From Flavobacterium frigidimaris (lineage in GTDB: Bacteria; Bacteroidota; Bacteroidia; Flavobacteriales; Flavobacteriaceae): a stretch of 64,000 bases of DNA. The stretch is taken from NCBI GenBank assembly GCA_900129595.1, contig FQWG01000001.1, forward strand, positions 1 through 64,000, read 5' to 3'. The notes beneath the pieces are model-generated. The model did not search any database and was not told where the DNA came from. It saw only the letters and a list, made by a program, of their open reading frames with translations. Within the stretch, counting starts at the first letter, position 1; each line of letters opens with the position of its first letter. This document shows positions 28,420-35,838 of this stretch, one piece after another. Both the position numbers and the translations under genes were made by a program.

Positions 28420-29562
28420 TTATATTGAATGAGATTTACTTTTTTTACTGTTCTTTTTATTATCAGATTCCGACGAGTCTGAATCAGTATCAAGATTTTT
28501 TTTTTGTTCTTTTGAAACAGATTGATTTTCAAGTATTGATTTCTTCTCTTCTTTACTTTCACGGTGATTAATTCTCTGCATGTTTTCATCAAAAACTTTT
28601 ACAGTCTTAAATTGTGGATTTGCTTCGATATACATCTTGCTTTCAGCGCCACCGACTACAAAAGTCACTGATTGAAGATTTCCTTTCTTAAGAGAATTCA
28701 GCAAATCCTCTTTATACTTGGGGGTTTCCAATTCCTTGATTGAGTGCTTAGCAACACTAGCTTCTAAGTCGTAGCCGTAATTTTGATGATAGTGATTAAA
28801 TTTGAAGTTGCCGCCGTCATCACTATTTTTAAAGTCTATTTGAATCCAACAATTATAAAGTTCTCCGTCCTTATTTTTTAGATCTTTATTTACAGAACGG
28901 CCTTCCATTAAGTTGTAAGCCTCTTTGAGCGTAATATTACCACCGCTACCGTTAATATAAAAGGTTTGTTCTAAAGATTCTTTTGAATTTTCTTTTTGAA
29001 GATTTACATGATACGAATTAAAAAAATACATATCACTCTGATCTGACTTTTTAAAATTCAGGACCGTATTCATAGAATCTGAACCGTATACTCCTTCTCT
29101 CATAATCTTAAATTCCTTCTCACCCTGCATAATCTTTTCTTTCAGGACCTGATCGAACGTCTCTCCAAATCCAGTATATTTCAACTGGTCTTTCAGGTAT
29201 TCTAAATTTTTCTGATTCATAATATTTATATTTAAGTTATTTTCTAACAATTCTTTTCTTTCCCTTTCCCGATTGGCAAATTCGGTAAGATCAAATGCCT
29301 CATTCTGCGAAATATCGATTCCGCTCTGCAGAACAACCCTTAAATCATTTATAAGTGACTCTGTAGTTACACTCTTAAAATAGTCTGCATCATTAGTCAT
29401 AATAAAACAGTATTCTTGCGCGTCCCAAGTGTTTCTAAAAAACTCGATATTTTCAGCATCACAAATTCGATCCATTTCAAAGGCACTATAGACATAGCCC
29501 GCTTCTGCAAATTCCTCAGCCAAACTCAGCAGAATTTCAACATCATTTATATTTATTGTCAT
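28420..29562 (-). CDS. ICE protein of unknown function
   Basis: A 380-residue cytoplasmic protein. The N-terminal 110 residues are acidic and helical. The central part starts MNQKNLEYLKDQLKYTGFGE and contains strands around TFYINGSGGNITLKEAYNLM. The last 60 residues are a disordered Lys/Ser/Glu-rich tail (TDSDSSESDNKKNSKKSKS). Similar central segments occur in other Bacteroidota ICE proteins, but I know no function. A beginning ATG at the mid-protein MNQ could encode a shorter form. It lies between traN and the winged-helix gene. Confidence 0.6.
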   Translation of the reverse strand: MTININDVEILLSLAEEFAEAGYVYSAFEMDRICDAENIEFFRNTWDAQEYCFIMTNDADYFKSVTTESLINDLRVVLQSGIDISQNEAFDLTEFANRERERKELLENNLNINIMNQKNLEYLKDQLKYTGFGETFDQVLKEKIMQGEKEFKIMREGVYGSDSMNTVLNFKKSDQSDMYFFNSYHVNLQKENSKESLEQTFYINGSGGNITLKEAYNLMEGRSVNKDLKNKDGELYNCWIQIDFKNSDDGGNFKFNHYHQNYGYDLEASVAKHSIKELETPKYKEDLLNSLKKGNLQSVTFVVGGAESKMYIEANPQFKTVKVFDENMQRINHRESKEEKKSILENQSVSKEQKKNLDTDSDSSESDNKKNSKKSKSHSI

Positions 29563-29601
29563 GATAGAATTATGGAATTTAAAGGCACTATTTCCTAATG
29601 C

Positions 29602-30441
29602 CTATAGTCGAATTATTTTATAAATCATGTTATTCCTAATATTAACTTCGAGCTGCCTGCCGCCGTTCTTTTCTATCAGCTGGATAGTAAGGTATTTTTT
29701 CTCCGGAATTGTAAACTTTGATAAAGCATAAACAGCGGTCATTTCTGATTTATCAGCAATAGCACTTGCATTATTTGTAGAATAAAGAGGAATTATTTCA
29801 ATTTCCTGTGATGCTGTGCGTTTTGATTTTTTCTGATCACGAATAAAAAAGCGAAGCTGGTCAATCTCATAACCAATTTTTGAAGTATTTTCTAGTATGA
29901 GCCTGAAGTACATTATATCGTCATGAATAAAAATAGCATTGACAGTCATCTTCATCTCAAATTTTGATCGCTGAATTCCACTTATCTTTTTCTTCTTAGA
30001 CAATGCTAGCCCAGCAAACTGTTCAATTTTCCTTTGGTTCTCGTTTTCCATTGAAAAGAGTATATCATCATTAACTACCGCCAGATTATCAGCACTTATA
30101 TTTAAATCAGGACACTCTTCATCAAAGTTTAGTACAAATACATAAAGTCTGTTATCAGCTGTAACTACAGTAAGATTAGTCTGTGCGAAATTCTGTTTTC
30201 CTGCCTTAAGTAATAGAATATTTTCAACACCTTTAGCTTTCTGCATTAGAACATCTGCACTTCCTTTGTCCATGCTCTTAATAGGATAGGGAAAAACGAT
30301 GCTAGTCGTTTTTGAATAAGCAATTTGAAGATTCTTAAGATTATCCGCATTATAGTTCGTTTTTCTACCAACTGACTGTGCAAATCCCGATACCGCCGTA
30401 ATCAAAAAACACAGCAAGTAAATCCAATTTCTATTTTTCAT
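29602..30441 (-). CDS. traN: Conjugative transfer protein TraN (VirB9-like)
   Basis: A 279-residue protein with a signal peptide (NWIYLLCFLITAVSGFAQS). It contains KTTSIVFPYPIKSMDKGS near residue 45 and the later VLNFDEECPDLNIS, the usual TraN pattern of Bacteroidota conjugative transposons. It continues with beta-rich segments (MYFRLILENTSKIGYEIDQLRFFIRD). TraN is thought to sit in the outer-membrane core of the type IV secretion channel with TraM. It follows traM by 14 bases. Confidence 0.9.
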   Translation of the reverse strand: MKNRNWIYLLCFLITAVSGFAQSVGRKTNYNADNLKNLQIAYSKTTSIVFPYPIKSMDKGSADVLMQKAKGVENILLLKAGKQNFAQTNLTVVTADNRLYVFVLNFDEECPDLNISADNLAVVNDDILFSMENENQRKIEQFAGLALSKKKKISGIQRSKFEMKMTVNAIFIHDDIMYFRLILENTSKIGYEIDQLRFFIRDQKKSKRTASQEIEIIPLYSTNNASAIADKSEMTAVYALSKFTIPEKKYLTIQLIEKNGGRQLEVNIRNNMIYKIIRL

Positions 30442-30455
30442 TTTATATTTTTTAG

Positions 30456-31745
30456 TTATTTCAAATTCTTTTGTTTCTCATCATAAAGCAGTACCTGATA
30501 ACCAGCTTTAACCACAACTTTTATCAGCTTAACCTTTTTACTCATAAGGCTTTTTGCCGCTTCAATGCCCATGCCTGCAGCCTGAGCGCCCCAGGAATCC
30601 GTAACTCCTGTCAATCCCAATGTTTGGATGGAACGATCTGCAGAAGCTTTCGCAACATCTCTGTTTATCGCGCCCGGAATATAAATTCCATCGATGCCGT
30701 CAATATCATACGCCGATAGTTCAACCGGAAAAATGGAGTTTCTATATTGGATATTATTGATTTTCACCTCAAGCCTTTCGCCTTTCAAAGATGCGGTCCC
30801 ATACAGAAATGTATTTTTAGGAATTAATGTACCCTGCAGCATAACATCAACACGGAGCCGCAACTTTACAATAGATCCATTTACAATGGTCTGAGTTTCA
30901 TGAATTACCGCCTCAATTGAATTGGGCTGGCTTTCAGATTCTAACGTTTCATCTACTCCATAGAATGAATTCCCTTTTAAATTGGTTGCAGTACCTATCT
31001 TCTGCTCTAGGGACGTTGTAATATTGATTTCTTTTTTTCTGTTAACACTATAAATTTTCCCTTTTCTATTGTCAGAAGACTGTTTTAATCTTTCCTCTAC
31101 GCGGCTTGGATGTTGGATATCCAATATATTCTCAAGCATACCTCCAAGTTGTTGAAGTTCTGGGTCAGGCTCCTGAGCAGTTGCCATTGAAGACATCATC
31201 TGCTCTAAGGTTTTTATTTGTTTTGAAGTTTCATTTGATGCACCATAATTTTCAAATTCGCTCATGTCCTGACCATACCTATCATTGGTATTGGGTTTAT
31301 TTATTATCTCTTGCAGCGCTTTTATTTTTTCATAGACCTTCTTTTCATTTCCCTGCTGAAGTGGGTCTGAATTTAACGCCGACCTTCCGTTTGGAAAAAT
31401 CTTTCTTTCAAAATCTTCCTCATTAAATACCTGGTCAAACTCCGCAGTCTTATCACCATTTATGTAATTGGGATCTTTTTTTATCTGTTCCAGCAGTTTT
31501 AATGAGTCCGATGCAGCCTGATCATAATAGCTCATTTTATTAAGAGTGGAATCTTCCTTAAATTTTGGTATTGGAAGATTAAAATTGAAACCTTTTTTTT
31601 GATTATTTTCAGCAGTTTCCGCTTCTATACTGCCTCCACCCAAAATATAAAATAGAATAGTGATAAAAGGAAGTGTTATTAAAGGCAGAACAAGAAGCAT
31701 TTTTCGCTTTTTTGATTCTTTAACTGATATTGTTTTTGTTTCCAT
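30456..31745 (-). CDS. traM: Conjugative transfer protein TraM (VirB10-like)
   Basis: A 429-residue protein. One membrane segment near residues 15-32 (LLVLPLITLPFITILFYIL) is followed by a long disordered linker and then a C-terminal beta domain (IVNGSIVKLRLRVDVMLQGTLIPKNTFLYGTASL), the conserved TraM core. It ends with the typical VKLIKVVVKAGYQVLLYDEK. It should span the periplasm and connect the inner-membrane complex to the outer-membrane core. It lies directly downstream of the small gene 31749-32015. Confidence 0.93.
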   Translation of the reverse strand: METKTISVKESKKRKMLLVLPLITLPFITILFYILGGGSIEAETAENNQKKGFNFNLPIPKFKEDSTLNKMSYYDQAASDSLKLLEQIKKDPNYINGDKTAEFDQVFNEEDFERKIFPNGRSALNSDPLQQGNEKKVYEKIKALQEIINKPNTNDRYGQDMSEFENYGASNETSKQIKTLEQMMSSMATAQEPDPELQQLGGMLENILDIQHPSRVEERLKQSSDNRKGKIYSVNRKKEINITTSLEQKIGTATNLKGNSFYGVDETLESESQPNSIEAVIHETQTIVNGSIVKLRLRVDVMLQGTLIPKNTFLYGTASLKGERLEVKINNIQYRNSIFPVELSAYDIDGIDGIYIPGAINRDVAKASADRSIQTLGLTGVTDSWGAQAAGMGIEAAKSLMSKKVKLIKVVVKAGYQVLLYDEKQKNLK

Positions 31746-31748
31746 AGT

Positions 31749-32015
31749 TCAATTATTTGTTTCATTAATTGGTTTTACCTTAGAAATTACAGATGTATTT
31801 TTAATTGAGGAAGTATCCCCTGAAACTACTGTACAGATATTATAAGTCAGATAACTAACTGCCAGAAACACAAACAGAATAAGAAAAATGATCAGTTTTG
31901 TCTTTGACAGACCAGCCGTAAGATTGGTCATTTGTTCAACCCACCATTTCTGAAGTTGCATATAATATTCTGGGTAGATGTAAGGCTCATCTCGTTTTTT
32001 AAAGATCGCTTTCAT
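31749..32015 (-). CDS. Small membrane protein in the TraL position
   Basis: An 88-residue protein with one membrane segment (LIIFLILFVFLAVSYLTYNI) after a cytoplasmic aromatic-rich head (DEPYIYPEYYMQLQKWW) and a short tail beyond. It lies between traK and traM with gaps of three bases, where CTnDOT-type operons keep traL. The sequence alone does not prove homology. It is probably a minor component of the channel. Confidence 0.65.
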   Translation of the reverse strand: MKAIFKKRDEPYIYPEYYMQLQKWWVEQMTNLTAGLSKTKLIIFLILFVFLAVSYLTYNICTVVSGDTSSIKNTSVISKVKPINETNN

Positions 32016-32018
32016 CGT

Positions 32019-32630
32019 TTATCGTTTTCTGTTTTCAACACCGATGTCTCTGTTTTCAATGGTTTCCCACCGTTCGATTAAAAAGCCGTGTGGATTATTA
32101 TCACTTCTCGATACATTACGCAGACTTCCTTGGGTGATAAGGTTTCTTTTCAAAATACTGGTGGTTCTGATAATATTTTGCTTTGCATAACATTTAAAAC
32201 GGTAAGGATATTCCTTGACTTCTATTGTAATACTGTCAATTCGGATGGTCTGGCTGATATTCCCCGAAATAATTCCGGAATAGAAACCATTTTCTTTCAA
32301 ATCGTCATAAATCCTTTTTGCACTGTCATCAGCCAGGTAAAGCGCTTTTGTAATGTTTGTTTTAATTACTTTATCATCAGGATCAAGCGTGAAGAAAAAC
32401 ATATGAAATGTTTTGACATGATCCCTCGCTTCCACTGGCACATTATCTTTTCGATCCGAAGAATACGCTTCAAGGGCTTTTCCGTTGGCCAGAATATATA
32501 CTTTGTCCTGCATCATTGCAACAGATTCAAAGCTCTTATACAGTGTGTAACAGCAAACAATGATGCACACCACAATTACCAGCATTGTAAATCCTCTAAC
32601 ATATCGAAATGCTGTATCTATATTTTTCAT
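32019..32630 (-). CDS. traK: Conjugative transfer protein TraK (VirB8-like)
   Basis: A 203-residue protein. The N-terminal cytoplasmic MKNIDTAFRYVRGF is followed by one membrane segment (MLVIVVCIIVCCYTLYKSF). The periplasmic domain includes VEARDHVKTFHMFFFTLDPD, a block conserved in Bacteroidota TraK, and ends VERWETIEN-like (FLIERWETIEN). VirB8-type proteins nucleate the inner-membrane assembly. ATG 32630 is chosen over 32642 for its better fit to the family start; the difference is four residues. Confidence 0.92.
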   Translation of the reverse strand: MKNIDTAFRYVRGFTMLVIVVCIIVCCYTLYKSFESVAMMQDKVYILANGKALEAYSSDRKDNVPVEARDHVKTFHMFFFTLDPDDKVIKTNITKALYLADDSAKRIYDDLKENGFYSGIISGNISQTIRIDSITIEVKEYPYRFKCYAKQNIIRTTSILKRNLITQGSLRNVSRSDNNPHGFLIERWETIENRDIGVENRKR

Positions 32631-32662
32631 TTTAGTAAACATGAGCGGTTCTTTTAAGTTTA

Positions 32663-33862
32663 TTATGAATTTCCTTTAAGCTTGTCGCTCATATAATTTC
32701 CTTTCTCCACAAAATAAGGACTGCTTCCAGCCGAAGATGACATACTTCTGGTCATTCTGGTATCAGCATCACCCATTGCATCGAGAACCATTCCAGCTCC
32801 CTGCGTTGTTCTGGTTACCATCGTGCTTGATGAACTTCCGAATAAACTTGTAACTTTTTGCCCTAAAGCGCCACCTCCTGCCGCATGTACAATATAATTA
32901 GCTACTGAGGGAACCGTAAAGTATCCTATAATGCCGATGATCATAAATATGAGGTAAGCCATATCGGTCCTGCTGAAAAAAGTATCTCCTGTGGACTGTA
33001 CTTGAGAGAGATCAAGCTTTAGCATTAGCTCCTGAATCTTTCCAATGATACTGCCGAAAATATTGGCGACAGGAAGCCAGAGATAAATATTAATATATCG
33101 CGCCAGCCATACTGTAAGGGTATGCTGAAAGCCGTCAAAAACTGCAATTCCAAATACAAGTGGTCCAAGGATCGACAATACAACCAATTGAAATGTTCTG
33201 AGCGTATCGATGCAGAGTGCTGCCGCTTCAAAAAGTACCCTAAGTACCTCGCTCATCCATTCCTTAATAGAATTTCTAAAGTTGTAAGATGCTTTTTCCA
33301 TCGCAAATTTTACATCGTTGCCAATTCCGGCCAGCATGCTCTCATCAGATGGATCTTCATCGTGTGTATATTTGTACCACTTGTCCCTGTCGCCGGTACC
33401 TGTAGCACCAACATACATTTTCCACGGATCGGTTTCCTTAATTGCTTTTTCCTTTTCTTTTAAAAGGACTGCAACAGCATTATTCGAACCCGAGACCATT
33501 GCAGCGGTAGCAGTTACAGTAGGTTTCATTACACCATTAATAAGGGAGAGGACTGACGGGAAAATCATAATGCAGAATCCGATTACAAAAGGCCTGAAAA
33601 GAGGATAAAAATCTATTGGATCCGCATTTGCAATATGGCGCCACACACGCGATGCTATATACCAGATAGCACCAAATCCTGCAATCCCCTGCCCTACAGC
33701 AATTAAATTACTGCATAAGGGCATCATCTCATCATAAAGCTGGTCTAATACCGAGTGCAGGCTCTGCATATCATCTCCCAGTCCCTGCGCCTTAACAGCG
33801 CATGGTATACACCATATAACAATTATAAAAAACAGATTTTTACAGGTTCTTAAAACATTCAT
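32663..33862 (-). CDS. traJ: Conjugative transfer protein TraJ (VirB6-like)
   Basis: A 399-residue polytopic protein. A signal-like N-terminus is followed by LHSVLDQLYDEMMPLCSNL, the conserved TraJ opening, and at least five membrane segments (SNLIAVGQGIAGFGAIWYI, PFVIGFCIMIFPSVLSLI, LVVLSILGPLVFGIAVF, AYLIFMIIGIIGYFTV). The C-terminus is Ser-rich (SSSAGSSPYF). It should form the inner-membrane pore complex of the conjugation machine. Confidence 0.93.
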   Translation of the reverse strand: MNVLRTCKNLFFIIVIWCIPCAVKAQGLGDDMQSLHSVLDQLYDEMMPLCSNLIAVGQGIAGFGAIWYIASRVWRHIANADPIDFYPLFRPFVIGFCIMIFPSVLSLINGVMKPTVTATAAMVSGSNNAVAVLLKEKEKAIKETDPWKMYVGATGTGDRDKWYKYTHDEDPSDESMLAGIGNDVKFAMEKASYNFRNSIKEWMSEVLRVLFEAAALCIDTLRTFQLVVLSILGPLVFGIAVFDGFQHTLTVWLARYINIYLWLPVANIFGSIIGKIQELMLKLDLSQVQSTGDTFFSRTDMAYLIFMIIGIIGYFTVPSVANYIVHAAGGGALGQKVTSLFGSSSSTMVTRTTQGAGMVLDAMGDADTRMTRSMSSSAGSSPYFVEKGNYMSDKLKGNS

Positions 33863-33866
33863 TATT

Positions 33867-34502
33867 TTAGTTTTTTAATTCATGAAGTTCTTTAGTAGCA
33901 TAAACATCCTTTGATTCTCTGATTCGTTGCAGCAGCAGTAAATTTGATGAGGCATTAAAATTTCTAAGGAAGGATAACTTATCCTGCATTTCCAGATAAA
34001 CATTATCCACCGCAGTAAGTCTTTCGTCATCTGACATCCTAAGCTTGTCCGCTGTTATAACTATGGTCAGTTCATCCAGATTTCTCAGGCTCTGGTTTAG
34101 CAGATTTCCATACACTTTTTCAAAATAACCGAGTTCTTTCTGGCTGAAACTGCCGCTTTTTATAAACCGCTCCAATCCTTTTTTACTTTCCTTCACTAAA
34201 AGAACTTGCAGATTTACGATATCCCCTACCCTTTTATAATTCTTGACTGCAGGGCTGACCTGCATCAGGGCATCTAAAAAAGTTTTATGAAGGTTGAAAT
34301 TTCCCTCTGACATATCTTTTACTGTCTTGTATCCTCTGGACAGCAGCTCATATCCTTTTTTCATATCACTTAAAATCTTTTTGAACTGGGAAAGTTTTTC
34401 GATATTCAAGATCAGCTGCTGGATTTCTGCTGATTGCGCTCCTGCCTTGTACGGCAGAAACAATGTCACTGCGATAACTACTGAAATGAATATTTTTTTC
34501 AT
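33867..34502 (-). CDS. Secreted TraI/TerB-like helical protein (third copy in the operon)
   Basis: A 211-residue protein. The signal peptide ends AGAQS. The rest is almost all alpha-helical with heptad character (LSQFKKILSDMKKGYELLSRGYK). The block NFNLHKTFLDALMQVSPAVKNY matches the equivalent part of the next gene upstream (VNLHADYFASLLKVNPKVKNY), so the two are paralogues. DDERLTAVDNVYLEMQDKL also aligns between them. Bacteroidota ICEs often carry such genes, sometimes labelled TerB-like. A VirB5-like or pilus-associated role is possible but unproven. Confidence 0.75.
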   Translation of the reverse strand: MKKIFISVVIAVTLFLPYKAGAQSAEIQQLILNIEKLSQFKKILSDMKKGYELLSRGYKTVKDMSEGNFNLHKTFLDALMQVSPAVKNYKRVGDIVNLQVLLVKESKKGLERFIKSGSFSQKELGYFEKVYGNLLNQSLRNLDELTIVITADKLRMSDDERLTAVDNVYLEMQDKLSFLRNFNASSNLLLLQRIRESKDVYATKELHELKN

Positions 34503-34513
34503 GATTCTATATT

Positions 34514-35128
34514 TTATAGGTCATACATTTTACGCACTGTGGCTGCATCTTTTTTGATTTTTGCTTTTGATAAAGATAAAATCTCAGCCTCTTTACTGAA
34601 TGAAACACAGAAATTATAATCATCCAGCATCGTCTTATGAAGTTCATCTATACGCTCTATGCGCTGGTCATCGGTGAGTTCAAGTTTTGAATCAGTTGTA
34701 AGGACTATAAGCTGGTCCAAAGTGTCGCCGCAGTTTTCAAGAAGCCGTTTAAAGGATCTCTCTATATAATCGAGTTCATTCCCATGCAATAGTTCAGCGG
34801 CCTTAAAACTGCTGGTGGTTTTTCTGCAGATTTTCATAATCTTAAACTGGATTGAAATAATTTCTGCAGTTTTATAATAGTTCTTCACTTTGGGATTAAC
34901 TTTCAGAAGTGAGGCAAAATAATCTGCGTGAAGATTTACTTCTCCTTTCTTTACATCACCAATAAAATTCAGACCTTTCGAAACGGCAGAGTATCCCTTT
35001 TTTGCATAATCTATATAGACTTGAAGTGCTGCTATCTGGAGCAGTAGCTCCTTTCTTTGTTTTGCCTGAGCCTTCATTCCATTAGGAAAAATTAGCACAG
35101 CTGCTAATAATAAAATGATTTTTTTCAT
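34514..35128 (-). CDS. Secreted TraI/TerB-like helical protein (second copy in the operon)
   Basis: A 204-residue protein. The signal peptide MKKIILLLAAVLIFPNGMKA precedes a helical body. Internal motifs LNFIGDVKKGEVNLHADY and KLELTDDQRIERIDELHKTM align with the gene just downstream (33867-34502), showing a tandem duplication. It is probably periplasmic. The spacing of 15 and 11 bases to its neighbours marks one transcript. The role is unknown; as a tra-operon product it is likely a T4SS component. Confidence 0.75.
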   Translation of the reverse strand: MKKIILLLAAVLIFPNGMKAQAKQRKELLLQIAALQVYIDYAKKGYSAVSKGLNFIGDVKKGEVNLHADYFASLLKVNPKVKNYYKTAEIISIQFKIMKICRKTTSSFKAAELLHGNELDYIERSFKRLLENCGDTLDQLIVLTTDSKLELTDDQRIERIDELHKTMLDDYNFCVSFSKEAEILSLSKAKIKKDAATVRKMYDL

Positions 35129-35143
35129 AATTATTTTGCTTAA

Positions 35144-35827
35144 TTATGGAATTCCGTAAAATTGTTTTACCTGATTTACATCAGCCTCTGTTTTAGCTCT
35201 CTGAAGACTGAGCATTATATTCTGCTGGTTAAAAAGGATAAGGTCATCATAATTGGAGTCAATTTCATCGGCCGCTTTATTAATGATTTCAAGTCTTTTT
35301 AGATCACTCATTTGCGTAGTAAAAGAGTCTAAAATCAAAAATATCTGGTCAATATTTTTTATAGTTTCTTCCAAAATACCATCGTAAACACTTTTCATGT
35401 AGTGTATTTCGCTTTCTTTAAAATGAGAATCCTGCTGAAAAAGATTCCACGCCCTTTCATATTCCTGAACCAGTCTGGTCTGTTTCTTCGTGATCTCCTT
35501 TATTCTCTGGTAGTACGTAATTATTGTTTTTACCTTAGTAAGCTCATCATAATAACCTTTGTAGAGTTCTTTCTGTTTCTTTGTCCAGTCGGATATTTCA
35601 TCGAGTTTTAATTTGGATAATACATTTTCAACTTTTTTCTGTGCATTCTGAAGCCAGATGGTTTTGTTCTGCAGTTTCTGAATCCTAAGGTCAATTGCTT
35701 TGATTACTTTCTTAGTTACTGCTTTTACAATTTCAAGTATCGGCAGTACAGCTGCTTTCTTTGCGGGTCTTGCCGGTGTACTTATTAGCAGAAGACAGAT
35801 TATGCAGGTAATGATTTTTGTTTTCAT
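35144..35827 (-). CDS. traI: Conjugal transfer protein TraI
   Basis: A 227-residue protein. The signal peptide is followed by the conserved opening VLPILEIVKAVTKKVIKAID and KTIWLQNAQKKVENVLSKLKL, which I recognise from TraI of flavobacterial conjugative elements. The rest is helical and coiled-coil-like, ending LQRAKTEADVNQVKQFYG. It is periplasmic, the likely counterpart of VirB5. Its overall shape is shared with the two shorter genes downstream, but it lacks their common internal motif. Confidence 0.85.
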   Translation of the reverse strand: MKTKIITCIICLLLISTPARPAKKAAVLPILEIVKAVTKKVIKAIDLRIQKLQNKTIWLQNAQKKVENVLSKLKLDEISDWTKKQKELYKGYYDELTKVKTIITYYQRIKEITKKQTRLVQEYERAWNLFQQDSHFKESEIHYMKSVYDGILEETIKNIDQIFLILDSFTTQMSDLKRLEIINKAADEIDSNYDDLILFNQQNIMLSLQRAKTEADVNQVKQFYGIP

Positions 35828-35838
35828 TTCTCTAAAGT

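Noticed and set aside
32088..32657. 189-codon frame on the + strand opposite traK
   Set aside because: It is the shadow of traK with no recognisable motifs, rich in Cys, His and Ile as antisense frames usually are.
33867..35128. Tellurite resistance function for the TerB-like genes
   Set aside because: The products are secreted helical proteins within a tra operon. A database label of this kind would not reflect function, and no other ter genes are present.
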